Shown piece after piece: positions 1-5,861 of a stretch of DNA of 5,955 nt; within the stretch, counting starts at the first letter, position 1; each line of letters begins with the position of its first letter. The position numbers were made by a program, and so were the translations under genes. The DNA lies in assembly GCA_051003795.1 (NCBI GenBank), contig JBPCKZ010000105.1, positions 1-5,955 on the forward strand, given 5' to 3'. Source of the DNA: JALYXS01 sp051003795 (GTDB lineage: Bacteria; Acidobacteriota; Terriglobia; Bryobacterales; Bryobacteraceae). Below the pieces are notes generated by a model, which was not told where the DNA came from, made no database searches, and worked only from the letters and a program-made list of their open reading frames with translations.

Positions 1-73
1 GGTCGCCACCAGAGCCCGTCTCCGCTTCACCGGCACGACCAAACTAACATGCACTCCCGGAAGTCGAGATCCA

Positions 74-120
74 AATAGGACATTTCTACTTGGCCGGGAA
101 TAGGACATTTCTACTTGGCC
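74..120. repeat. Tandem 22-bp direct repeat, probable IS terminal repeats
   Basis: Two identical 22-bp copies lie at 74-95 and 99-120, separated by GGG, giving a 25-bp period. The shared core reads GGACATTTCTACTTGGCC. Short motifs repeated in tandem near a boundary are typical of multiple transposase-binding sites at the ends of IS21-like and some other insertion elements. No transposase is in the window, so the element would lie to the left or be a remnant. A partial reverse-complement echo, GCCAAGTAG, follows at 173-181, and ATTCCCGG at 193-200 echoes the spacer on the opposite strand. The repeat itself is certain; assignment to a particular IS family is inference. Confidence 0.6.
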
Positions 121-153
121 TTGACACGTAAGTTGGTCACGTGTCGCGGCCAA
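115..153. repeat. Inverted repeat with 15-bp arms
   Basis: The left arm at 115-129 (TTGGCCTTGACACGT) pairs with the right arm at 139-153 (ACGTGTCGCGGCCAA) at 13 of 15 positions, around a 9-nt loop. The two mismatches are TT opposite GC. The left arm begins inside the second copy of the direct repeat, so the hairpin straddles the apparent element boundary. There is no T-run after it, so it is not a standard intrinsic terminator. It may be an element end, a protein-binding palindrome or a cruciform-prone scar. Confidence 0.55.
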
Positions 154-161
154 ATGATAAT
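133..161 (+). promoter_or_regulatory. Weaker upstream promoter candidate
   Basis: TTGGTC at 133-138 and GATAAT at 156-161 are separated by 17 bp, giving a plausible sigma70-type pair with a good -10 and a weaker -35. A perfect -35 word, TTGACA, also sits at 121-126 immediately beside the direct repeat, but its spacing to GATAAT is 29 bp, too long to work with it. Insertion elements often carry an outward-facing -35, so this may be a relic. It would give a leader of about 75 nt before the PIG-L start, and it is less attractive than the downstream candidate. Confidence 0.3.
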
Positions 162-207
162 GTACTATTTGAGCCAAGTAGGCGCATGCCACATTCCCGG
201 GCAGGCC

Positions 208-236
208 TTGACCCACTCCCTGCGTTCCTATCTAAT
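208..236 (+). promoter_or_regulatory. Promoter for the PIG-L/permease unit
   Basis: TTGACC at 208-213 and TCTAAT at 231-236 lie exactly 17 bp apart, each matching the sigma70 consensus at five of six positions. The -10 ends 7 nt before the A of the ATG at 244, so the expected transcription start falls at or one base before that start codon. No Shine-Dalgarno precedes the ATG, which fits a leaderless mRNA. The hexamers and spacing are seen directly; use in the cell and leaderless translation are inferred. Confidence 0.55.
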
Positions 237-243
237 GTTGGCT

Positions 244-1191
244 ATGAGACGGCGGGAATTCTGCACGGGCCTCGCGGCGGCATTGACAGTTCTTAGGATC
301 GATTCCGCCCACGCGCAACAGGCTGCTACCCCGTTACTCGAGCGCCCGCAATCCGGCACGCCGCATCGGGGCAAAGTGCTGGCGGCCATCCAGCCGCATT
401 CGGACGATGTCGCGCTCTATTGCGCGGGCACCGTCGCTAAACTCATCCAGGAGGGCTACACCGGCTACATGATTCGGGCCACGAACGACGATATGGGCGA
501 CGATATCGGCGAGCCGGGCACCGTCGGCGAGAACGTGCTCCGCAACGAGCGCGAAGTGGCCGACCAGGCTCGCGCGCTCGGGCTCAAGCGGGATTTTGCG
601 CTGAACTATAACAATCACCGGATGAGCGACATATCGCGCAACGAGCTGATCTGCCGCTTGATCTTTCTGTTCCGGTGGCTGAAAGTCGACACCGTTTTTT
701 GTTACGACCCATGGGGGCACGATGAAGAGAACCCCGATCACTACGTGCTCGGCCACGGCGTCGAGGCGGCATCCTGGATGGCGGGGCGCGTTCACGATTA
801 TCCCGAGCAGATTGCGGCGGGGTTCGAGGCCCACGCGGTGACGGAAAAATACTATTATGCTCGTCATCCCGACGTCACGCGCGTGGTCGATATCAGCGGC
901 AATGTCGAGAAAAAGATCGATGCGAACATCTGCAACGTCGCCAAAGGGCCCGGCGGTCGTCACGGATCGAAACTGCGCGCCGAGTTAGCCAAACAAGGCA
1001 AGAAACTGCCCGTGTTGGGCGATGACGATCGCACCGCCGACCGCAACTATATCCGTGAATTCCTTCTCGCGGGCAATCGCGAACTGGGAAAGAAGTACGG
1101 CGTCGAGTACGCCGAAGCGTTCCACTACATCGGACCGGGGAAATCGCGCGTCGAAGATTACATCAAGCAACATGAAGTGTCCGTGAGATAG
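244..1191 (+). CDS. Tat-exported PIG-L family zinc deacetylase
   Basis: This 315-residue protein is a PIG-L/LmbE-type hydrolase, a family of zinc enzymes that remove N-acetyl groups from sugar-type substrates such as N-acetylglucosamine conjugates. Residues 1-27 form a twin-arginine signal: RRREFC is followed by a hydrophobic stretch and an Ala-His-Ala cleavage region, so the product is probably exported folded. The first zinc motif is PHSDD (His52, Asp54, Asp55), where most members have HPDD. The third ligand is in NPDHY (His166), and a conserved C-terminal block reads YAEAFHYIG. I chose ATG 244 because the Tat motif starts there and a promoter places transcription at that base; ATG 235 would add three residues, and an upstream TTG at 115 would add 43 residues lying in repeat DNA. 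The stop abuts the permease start. The family call is strong; the substrate is unknown. Confidence 0.88.
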   Translation: MRRREFCTGLAAALTVLRIDSAHAQQAATPLLERPQSGTPHRGKVLAAIQPHSDDVALYCAGTVAKLIQEGYTGYMIRATNDDMGDDIGEPGTVGENVLRNEREVADQARALGLKRDFALNYNNHRMSDISRNELICRLIFLFRWLKVDTVFCYDPWGHDEENPDHYVLGHGVEAASWMAGRVHDYPEQIAAGFEAHAVTEKYYYARHPDVTRVVDISGNVEKKIDANICNVAKGPGGRHGSKLRAELAKQGKKLPVLGDDDRTADRNYIREFLLAGNRELGKKYGVEYAEAFHYIGPGKSRVEDYIKQHEVSVR

Positions 1192-2556
1192 ATGGACCAG
1201 TTGCCGCGCAAGCTCGGGCTGGTGGATGCAAGCGCGATCGTAATCGGCATCGTGATCGGCTCGGGTATTTTTCTGCTGCCGAACCTGATCGCGCGAAGCT
1301 TGCCGTCTCCCGGCGCGATTATCGCCGTGTGGATCGTGGCCGGCGTGCTCTCTTATTTCGGCGCGCTGGCGTACGCGGAGCTTGGCGCGATGATGCCCGC
1401 GACCGGCGGCCAGTATGTCTATTTGCGCGAAGCCTACGGACCGTGTTGCGCGTTCCTGTGCGGATGGGTGTTCGTGTTGGCGGTGCTGCCCGGCGGGATC
1501 GCGTTCCTCGCCGTTGGATTTTCGATTTACCTCGATCGTTTTGTCCCGCTGACGCCCGCGATGCGCAACCTGGTCTCGCTGGTGCTGGTGGCGATTCTCT
1601 CGGCCGCCAATTACATCGGCGTTAAGGAAGGGGCCTGGATACAGCGCATCTTTACGTCCCTCAAGATCGCGGGATTGCTGCTGGTGATTGGCGCGGCGTT
1701 CGCTGCGGGGACCCGGCATTCCGCCGCGGCAATGCCGCCTCGTGCCTTCTCCTACAGTGGGATTGGCCTCGCCATGACGGCATGTCTGATGGCCTACAAC
1801 GGATGGAGCTACGTCAGTTTCGTCGCGGGCGAAGTGAAAGACCCGGGGCGCAATCTGCCCAGGTCCCTCGCTCTCGGGATGACGATGGTGATCGCTTTAT
1901 ACGTGTTCGCCAACCTCGCTTACATGAACGTGATGACGGTGCCGGAGATTGCGGCTACCGAGCGCGTGGGCGCCGCTGTCGCGGAACGCGCCCTGGGCCC
2001 GGCGGGCGGGGCGATCCTGTCCGCCGTGGTCTTGCTCTCGGTGATTGGCGCGATCAACGGATGCATTTTGACCGCGGCGCGAATTCCGTTTGCGCAAGCG
2101 CGCGACGGCCTGTTCTTCAGGCGCTTCGGAACCGTGCATCCGCGATTCGAAACACCCGCCTTCGCCATCGTCGTCGGAGGCCTTTGGGCCGGGGCTCTGA
2201 TTCTCACGGGTTCCTACGAGACGCTGTATTCCTACGCGATGCTCTCGGCCTGGATCTTCTACACGCTTAGCGTCGTGGCGGTTTGGGTGTTGCGCCGCAA
2301 GATGCCGGAACTCCCGCGCCCCTACCGGATGTGGGGCTATCCGTTCACGTTGTGGCTGTTCGTGATTGTCTCGGTATGGTTCATGCTCGATGCGCTGGTG
2401 AACCAGCCGAAAACATCGCTCATCGCCATGGCGGTCGCGCTTGCGGGGGTTCCGTTCTACTTCGCATGGCGCGGCAAGCGGGCTACGGCTCTACTGGCCG
2501 ATCCAGTTGCGAGTCCAATAACTCTCGCACCTTCATCAAAAGCAAATTGGGAGTAA
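1192..2556 (+). CDS. APC-superfamily amino-acid permease (LAT/SteT-like)
   Basis: This 454-residue inner-membrane protein has about twelve hydrophobic segments (roughly 13-33, 42-64, 84-112, 125-144, 154-173, 187-212, 225-247, 273-297, 323-339, 343-367, 383-402, 407-426). The unwound TM1 substrate motif GIVIGSGIF is at 19-27. The TM6 block AYNGWSYVSFVAGEVKDPGR at 201-220 is characteristic of L-type amino-acid transporters and Ser/Thr exchangers, as is RPYRMWGYPF near 376-385. It probably moves an amino acid across the membrane by symport or exchange; the substrate cannot be read from sequence. The ATG follows the preceding TAG with no gap and no clear Shine-Dalgarno, so translation is probably coupled to the PIG-L gene. 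Residues 431-454, after the basic RGKR end of the last helix, are encoded entirely opposite the kinase gene and look like a non-conserved tail. Confidence 0.9.
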   Translation: MDQLPRKLGLVDASAIVIGIVIGSGIFLLPNLIARSLPSPGAIIAVWIVAGVLSYFGALAYAELGAMMPATGGQYVYLREAYGPCCAFLCGWVFVLAVLPGGIAFLAVGFSIYLDRFVPLTPAMRNLVSLVLVAILSAANYIGVKEGAWIQRIFTSLKIAGLLLVIGAAFAAGTRHSAAAMPPRAFSYSGIGLAMTACLMAYNGWSYVSFVAGEVKDPGRNLPRSLALGMTMVIALYVFANLAYMNVMTVPEIAATERVGAAVAERALGPAGGAILSAVVLLSVIGAINGCILTAARIPFAQARDGLFFRRFGTVHPRFETPAFAIVVGGLWAGALILTGSYETLYSYAMLSAWIFYTLSVVAVWVLRRKMPELPRPYRMWGYPFTLWLFVIVSVWFMLDALVNQPKTSLIAMAVALAGVPFYFAWRGKRATALLADPVASPITLAPSSKANWE

Positions 2557-4318
2557 ACGGCTTGTGCAGGATCTCTCGATCCGGCTCCCGGTCGGCCGCG
2601 CCGATCGGGCTATCGCGGAATCCCGACATATAGAGAACCTTCAGCGAGGGGTCGATTTCCATAAGCCTTTCGCCGAGCTCGAACCCATTCATTTGGGGCA
2701 TCATCACGTCGGTTAGCACCATATCGACGTTGACGCGATTCTTTTCATAGGCGGCCAGCGCTTCCTTGCCGTCCCGGGCGTCGATCACGTTATACCCGTT
2801 GGTTGCCAGAACGGCATGCACCAGTTTGCGGACGCTCTCTTCGTCGTCGGCGATCAGAATGGTCTCCGAGCCTTTCGGACCGCGTCCGGTTCCGCGATGC
2901 ACCGGCTCGACGGTTTCCTTCGCGCGCGGCAGATAAATTTCGAAAATCGTGCCCGCGCCCAACTGGCTGTACACATCAATGTGCCCTTGGCTCTGCCGCA
3001 CGATCCCGTAGACGATCGAGAGACCCAGCCCGGTCCCTTTCCCCTGGGTCTTGGTGGTGAAAAACGGCTCAAACAGCCGCTCGCGCGTCCCGGGCGTCAT
3101 GCCGACACCGGTGTCGCTGACGGCCACCATCACGTATTTTCCAGGCTGCGGTCCGGCGCCCTTGCCGCGGCTTGTTTCCGTGATATCGACGTTCGATGTC
3201 TCGATCACGAGCCTGCCGCCCTCGGGCATCGCATCGCGCGAATTCATGGCCAAATCCACGATCGTCTGCTCCATCTGCCCCGGATCGGACCACACGCGCC
3301 AGAGTCCCGGCCCAGGCAGCAGAATCAGTTCAACCGGTTCAGCCAGCAGACGCCGCAACATCGTCTCCATGTTCGCGATCAGGGCGTTAATGTCCAGGAG
3401 TTTGGGTTGCGTGAGCTGGCCGCGGCTAAACGCCAGGAGCTGGCGCGTGAGGGCGGCCGCGCGCTCGGCGGAGGAAAGAATTTCATCCGCGAACCGGCGC
3501 ATGGGAGTGCCGGCCGGGAGATCGGACCGCAGCATCTCGCTGTAACCGGTAATGACGGTAAGGAGATTATTAAAGTCGCCCGCCACGCCGCCCGCCAGGC
3601 GCCCGATCGCGTCCATTTTCTGCGATTGATTCAGCTGATCCTGAAGCTGTCGGCGCTTTGTCGTATCGCGGAAAATCAGAATGGCGCCCAGGACCCGCCC
3701 GCGATCGTCGCGAATGGGGGAGACGCTTTCCTCGATCGACACCCTGTGTCCATCCTTCGCCACCAGCAAAGTGCGCGAGGTTGAGTGCACCGTCAATTCT
3801 TTCTTAAGCGCTTGGTTGAGCGGCGCTTCAACGGTTTCACCGCTCGTTTCGTCGACGAGGTGAACCATTTCGGATAAAGGGCGGCGCGCCGCGTCTCGAA
3901 CGCTCGATCCCAGAAGCGATTCGGCGACGGGGTTCAAGAACGTGATGGCGCCTTTCGAGTCCGTCACGACCACCGCGTCTCCGATGCTCGACAGCGTGGC
4001 GGTCAGGCGAATCTTGCTGCCGCGTAGCGCGTCCACCAGCGCCGTAATGAGCGCCGACACGGAAGCGAACGTGAGAATTCGAATCGTTGCGCCGGACTCG
4101 CCGGTGAAAAAAAAGGCGGCGCTGATGCAGCCGAGCACGGTGGCGAAAATGCCGCCTTCGCGTCCATAGAACCATGCCGCCACCAGAACCGCCGCCGTCG
4201 AGGGCAGGATCACATATTGATGCAGCGCTTCCCGCAGCAGCAGCGCGATCAACAGCGCGCACGCGCTGAGCCCCGCGACGACGGCAAAGCGCGCGTGGGG
4301 TGATTGCGGCGGAGTCAT
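2483..4318 (-). CDS. Hybrid PAS sensor kinase/response regulator lacking the H-box histidine
   Basis: This 611-residue protein has the layout of a membrane hybrid histidine kinase. Residues about 11-97 hold four hydrophobic helices resembling the DUF4118 (KdpD-type) membrane domain. A PAS domain spans about 108-222, ending in FRDTTKRR. The HisKA-like region begins with QKMDAIGRLAGG, but the phosphoacceptor His is Gly247 (GDFNN instead of HDFNN; codon GGC at 3580-3578). The ATPase domain is intact: N-box Asn359 with Asp362, DTGVGM at 402-407, FEPFFTT, and GKGTGLGLS at 426-434. The C-terminal receiver keeps Asp491/Asp492, phosphoacceptor Asp537 in LTDVMMP, Ser565 and Lys586. I chose ATG 4318 because AAGGAAG sits 8 nt upstream; a further in-frame ATG at 4396 lies inside the preceding gene. 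Cis autophosphorylation should not be possible, so a pseudo-kinase or trans-phosphorylated regulator is inferred. The 3' end overlaps the permease gene by 74 bp. Confidence 0.88.
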   Translation of the reverse strand: MTPPQSPHARFAVVAGLSACALLIALLLREALHQYVILPSTAAVLVAAWFYGREGGIFATVLGCISAAFFFTGESGATIRILTFASVSALITALVDALRGSKIRLTATLSSIGDAVVVTDSKGAITFLNPVAESLLGSSVRDAARRPLSEMVHLVDETSGETVEAPLNQALKKELTVHSTSRTLLVAKDGHRVSIEESVSPIRDDRGRVLGAILIFRDTTKRRQLQDQLNQSQKMDAIGRLAGGVAGDFNNLLTVITGYSEMLRSDLPAGTPMRRFADEILSSAERAAALTRQLLAFSRGQLTQPKLLDINALIANMETMLRRLLAEPVELILLPGPGLWRVWSDPGQMEQTIVDLAMNSRDAMPEGGRLVIETSNVDITETSRGKGAGPQPGKYVMVAVSDTGVGMTPGTRERLFEPFFTTKTQGKGTGLGLSIVYGIVRQSQGHIDVYSQLGAGTIFEIYLPRAKETVEPVHRGTGRGPKGSETILIADDEESVRKLVHAVLATNGYNVIDARDGKEALAAYEKNRVNVDMVLTDVMMPQMNGFELGERLMEIDPSLKVLYMSGFRDSPIGAADREPDREILHKPFTPNLLLMKVRELLDSQLDRPVEP

Positions 4319-4326
4319 CGATTCAG

Positions 4327-4333
4327 CTTCCTT
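4327..4333 (-). promoter_or_regulatory. Ribosome binding site of the sensor kinase gene
   Basis: On the minus strand the sequence reads TGAAGGAAGCTGAATCGATG. The AAGGAAG element shares its first base with the TGA stop of the acyltransferase gene and lies 8 nt before the kinase ATG. It is the clearest Shine-Dalgarno in the window. It fixes the kinase start at 4318 and suggests that translation of the two genes is coupled on one mRNA. Confidence 0.75.
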
Positions 4334-5217
4334 CAATCGTACAGTGGCGGATCGCCGGGGGGCCGAGTCTTCCAGCGCCGATGAATCCAAAGCCACTGGT
4401 CGGGATATTCGGCGATGGCGGCTTCGATTGTTTTTTGGACCCGGCGCGTGTCTTCTTCGGCATCGCCGGTGATTTCGACGGGCGGGTAGAACCGCAGAAT
4501 ATAGCGCGATTCAGCTTTCGACCAGACCGCGAACCCGGGGATAACCGCCGCTCCGCTGTGGGCCGCGATACGCGCGAAGCTGAGCGAAGTGCAGGCGGGA
4601 ATGCCGAAGAAATCGACAAAGACGCCGTTCTCGAGCGAGGCGTTTTGATCGACAAGGATGCCCACGGCTTCATTGCGATGCAGGGCTTTGAGTATCGAAC
4701 GGGAGAAATCCCTTTTGCCGATCAGGCGATTGCCGGAAAGTGCCCGGCGGTGTCCGACCAGGGAGTCAATGAGCGGGTTATCGAGCGGGCGCACCACGAT
4801 GTGCATCGGCGCGGACAGCAGCGCGTGCGCGAAGGCGCTCAGTTCCCAATTGCCGAGATGGGCGGTGGCGAAGAGCACGCCCTTGCCGCGGGCGAGCGCG
4901 GTTTCGAAATGCTCGTAGCCTTCGTAGCGAATCCATTGGGAGACGTTTTCACGATTGATCCGAGGAAAGCGGGCAATGGCGACCAGGAGACGGCCAATGG
5001 AGCGGAAGACGCCGTCGATTAGAAGCTTCCGATGAGCTGGGCTCAGTTGAGGAAAAGCCATCTCGAGATTGCGCATGCCGGCGCGGCGGAGACGGGGGAT
5101 GAGGCGGTCGAGAGTACCCGCATAGAAGCGGCCGAGGCGGTTGGCGATCGGGAGCGAGGTTTGAGCGAGCGAGCGAAGGACAAGTTGAGCGGCGCGATAT
5201 GCAATTAAGTCACCCAT
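4333..5217 (-). CDS. LpxL/HtrB-like lysophospholipid or lipid A acyltransferase
   Basis: This 294-residue protein belongs to the LpxL/LpxM (HtrB) family, which adds secondary acyl chains to lipid A precursors at the cytoplasmic face of the inner membrane. The catalytic HX4E motif is HLGNWE (His120, Glu125). Other family blocks are the N-terminal RNLEMAFPQLS (49-59), VRPLDNP with a downstream GNRLIGK (142-168), VDQN (189-192), VDFFGIPACTS (201-211) and the C-terminal QWLWIHRRWKTRP (274-286). Length matches the usual 290-310 residues. It starts at ATG 5217 with no strong Shine-Dalgarno and is followed after 14 nt by the sensor kinase, with which it probably forms an operon. Lipid A acylation is the likeliest role; an ornithine-lipid or other lysolipid acyltransferase of the same superfamily cannot be excluded. 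Confidence 0.9.
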   Translation of the reverse strand: MGDLIAYRAAQLVLRSLAQTSLPIANRLGRFYAGTLDRLIPRLRRAGMRNLEMAFPQLSPAHRKLLIDGVFRSIGRLLVAIARFPRINRENVSQWIRYEGYEHFETALARGKGVLFATAHLGNWELSAFAHALLSAPMHIVVRPLDNPLIDSLVGHRRALSGNRLIGKRDFSRSILKALHRNEAVGILVDQNASLENGVFVDFFGIPACTSLSFARIAAHSGAAVIPGFAVWSKAESRYILRFYPPVEITGDAEEDTRRVQKTIEAAIAEYPDQWLWIHRRWKTRPPGDPPLYD

Positions 5218-5237
5218 TCCGAAGCTGTGCTAGACCG

Positions 5238-5244
5238 TATCATA
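5238..5244. promoter_or_regulatory. Overlapping divergent -10 elements
   Basis: The acyltransferase and Uma2 genes diverge with only 32 bp (5218-5249) between start codons. TATCAT at 5238-5243 on the plus strand and TATGAT at 5244-5239 on the minus strand each match the -10 consensus at five of six positions and share five base pairs. The plus-strand hexamer ends 6 nt before the Uma2 ATG, predicting a leaderless transcript. The minus-strand one would give a leader of roughly 14 nt before the acyltransferase ATG. I see no good -35 for either at 16-19 bp, so confidence is modest. If both are real, RNA polymerase could occupy only one direction at a time. Confidence 0.4.
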
Positions 5245-5249
5245 TAGAC

Positions 5250-5855
5250 ATGCCGCTCGTGATCGAAGAAAACTTTCTCCCCGCGACGCTGACGGCCGGC
5301 CCGACGACCGACGATGAATTCGCGGAATTCGTCGCGGCGCATTCGGACTATTTCATAGAAATGACCGCCGACGGGGAGATTCTCGTTATGCGGCCGAGCT
5401 ACTCGCTGACAGGCGCCCGAAGCGCCAAAATACTTCGCCAACTTGAAGACTGGGCAGACGAGCAAGCGGCTGGAATCGTAACCGATGGAACCAGCGGGTT
5501 TGTGTTGCCCAGCGGCGCCCGGCGTTCTCCCGATGCCGCATGGACGGCGAAGTCGCGCCTCCAAGACATGGACCGTGCCTTCCTCCAGAAGTACTGGCAT
5601 CTCTGTCCCGATTTTGTTATCGAACTCCGGTCTCAAACGGATCGCCTCCGCGTGCTGCGCGCGAAGATGCGGGAGTGGATTGCAAACGGCGCGCAACTGG
5701 CTTGGCTGATCGACCCCGAGCGGCGCGCGGTTGAAATTTACCGTCCGGACCGTGAACCCGAAACACTTGAGAATGCTTCCAGCGTGGCGGGAGAGGGTCC
5801 CGCGGAAGGCTTCGTCCTTGATTTGCCGCCCGTGTGGGATCCACTATCTTTCTGA
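5250..5855 (+). CDS. Uma2 family (DUF820) putative restriction-like endonuclease
   Basis: This 201-residue protein matches the Uma2/DUF820 family, predicted PD-(D/E)xK-fold nucleases that occur in many copies in cyanobacteria, acidobacteria and planctomycetes and whose biological role is not settled. The N-terminal block DDEFAEFVAAHSDYFIEMTADGE (21-43) corresponds to the family's opening segment. Core motifs are SPDAAW (Asp95), PDFVIELRS (Glu125, Ser128), Asp131, Lys139 and the C-terminal AWLIDPERRAVEIYRP (151-166). I chose ATG 5250 because it gives the normal family length; the in-frame ATG at 5199 would add 17 non-conserved residues and overlap the divergent acyltransferase gene. There is no Shine-Dalgarno, and a -10-like TATCAT lies 6 nt upstream. 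It stands alone, with no partner antitoxin, methylase or transposase in view, and a palindrome cluster follows its stop. Confidence 0.85.
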   Translation: MPLVIEENFLPATLTAGPTTDDEFAEFVAAHSDYFIEMTADGEILVMRPSYSLTGARSAKILRQLEDWADEQAAGIVTDGTSGFVLPSGARRSPDAAWTAKSRLQDMDRAFLQKYWHLCPDFVIELRSQTDRLRVLRAKMREWIANGAQLAWLIDPERRAVEIYRPDREPETLENASSVAGEGPAEGFVLDLPPVWDPLSF

Positions 5856-5861
5856 CGTGGC

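Larger units (their letters stand above)
1..243. other. Gene-poor left flank with insertion-element-like end
   Basis: I find no convincing gene here. The three plus-strand frames entering from the left edge stop at 45-47, 76-78 and 101-103. One of them could be the last codons of a gene outside the window, but none shows a recognisable C-terminus. An open frame can be traced back from the PIG-L gene to a TTG at 115. Its residues are low-quality and lie inside the repeats, so I treat 115-243 as non-coding. The stretch holds a tandem direct repeat, a hairpin-forming inverted repeat and two candidate promoters, each listed separately. A 9-bp word, GGCCTTGAC, occurs at 117-125 and again at 204-212. 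Confidence 0.6.

Noticed and set aside
115..243. N-terminal extension of the PIG-L protein from TTG 115
   Set aside because: It would place 43 residues before a clean Tat signal peptide and start inside an insertion-type repeat; no Shine-Dalgarno supports it.
985..1719. Minus-strand open frame across the PIG-L/permease junction
   Set aside because: It has a low-complexity Arg/His/Gln-rich translation typical of a shadow frame, and it covers two well-supported genes.
2816..3784. Long plus-strand open frame opposite the kinase gene
   Set aside because: It is antisense to conserved kinase and receiver motifs, has no recognisable domains, and its composition fits a shadow of GC-rich third positions.
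2483..4318. Kinase gene as a pseudogene
   Set aside because: The frame is intact through membrane, PAS, ATPase and receiver domains with all other key residues kept; only the H-box His is changed.
4319..4396. Kinase start at ATG 4396
   Set aside because: It lies inside the acyltransferase gene, and the internal ATG at 4318 has a strong Shine-Dalgarno (AAGGAAG) at the right distance.
4300..5022. Plus-strand open frame opposite the acyltransferase gene
   Set aside because: It is fully antisense to conserved LpxL motifs and shows no family features or ribosome binding site.
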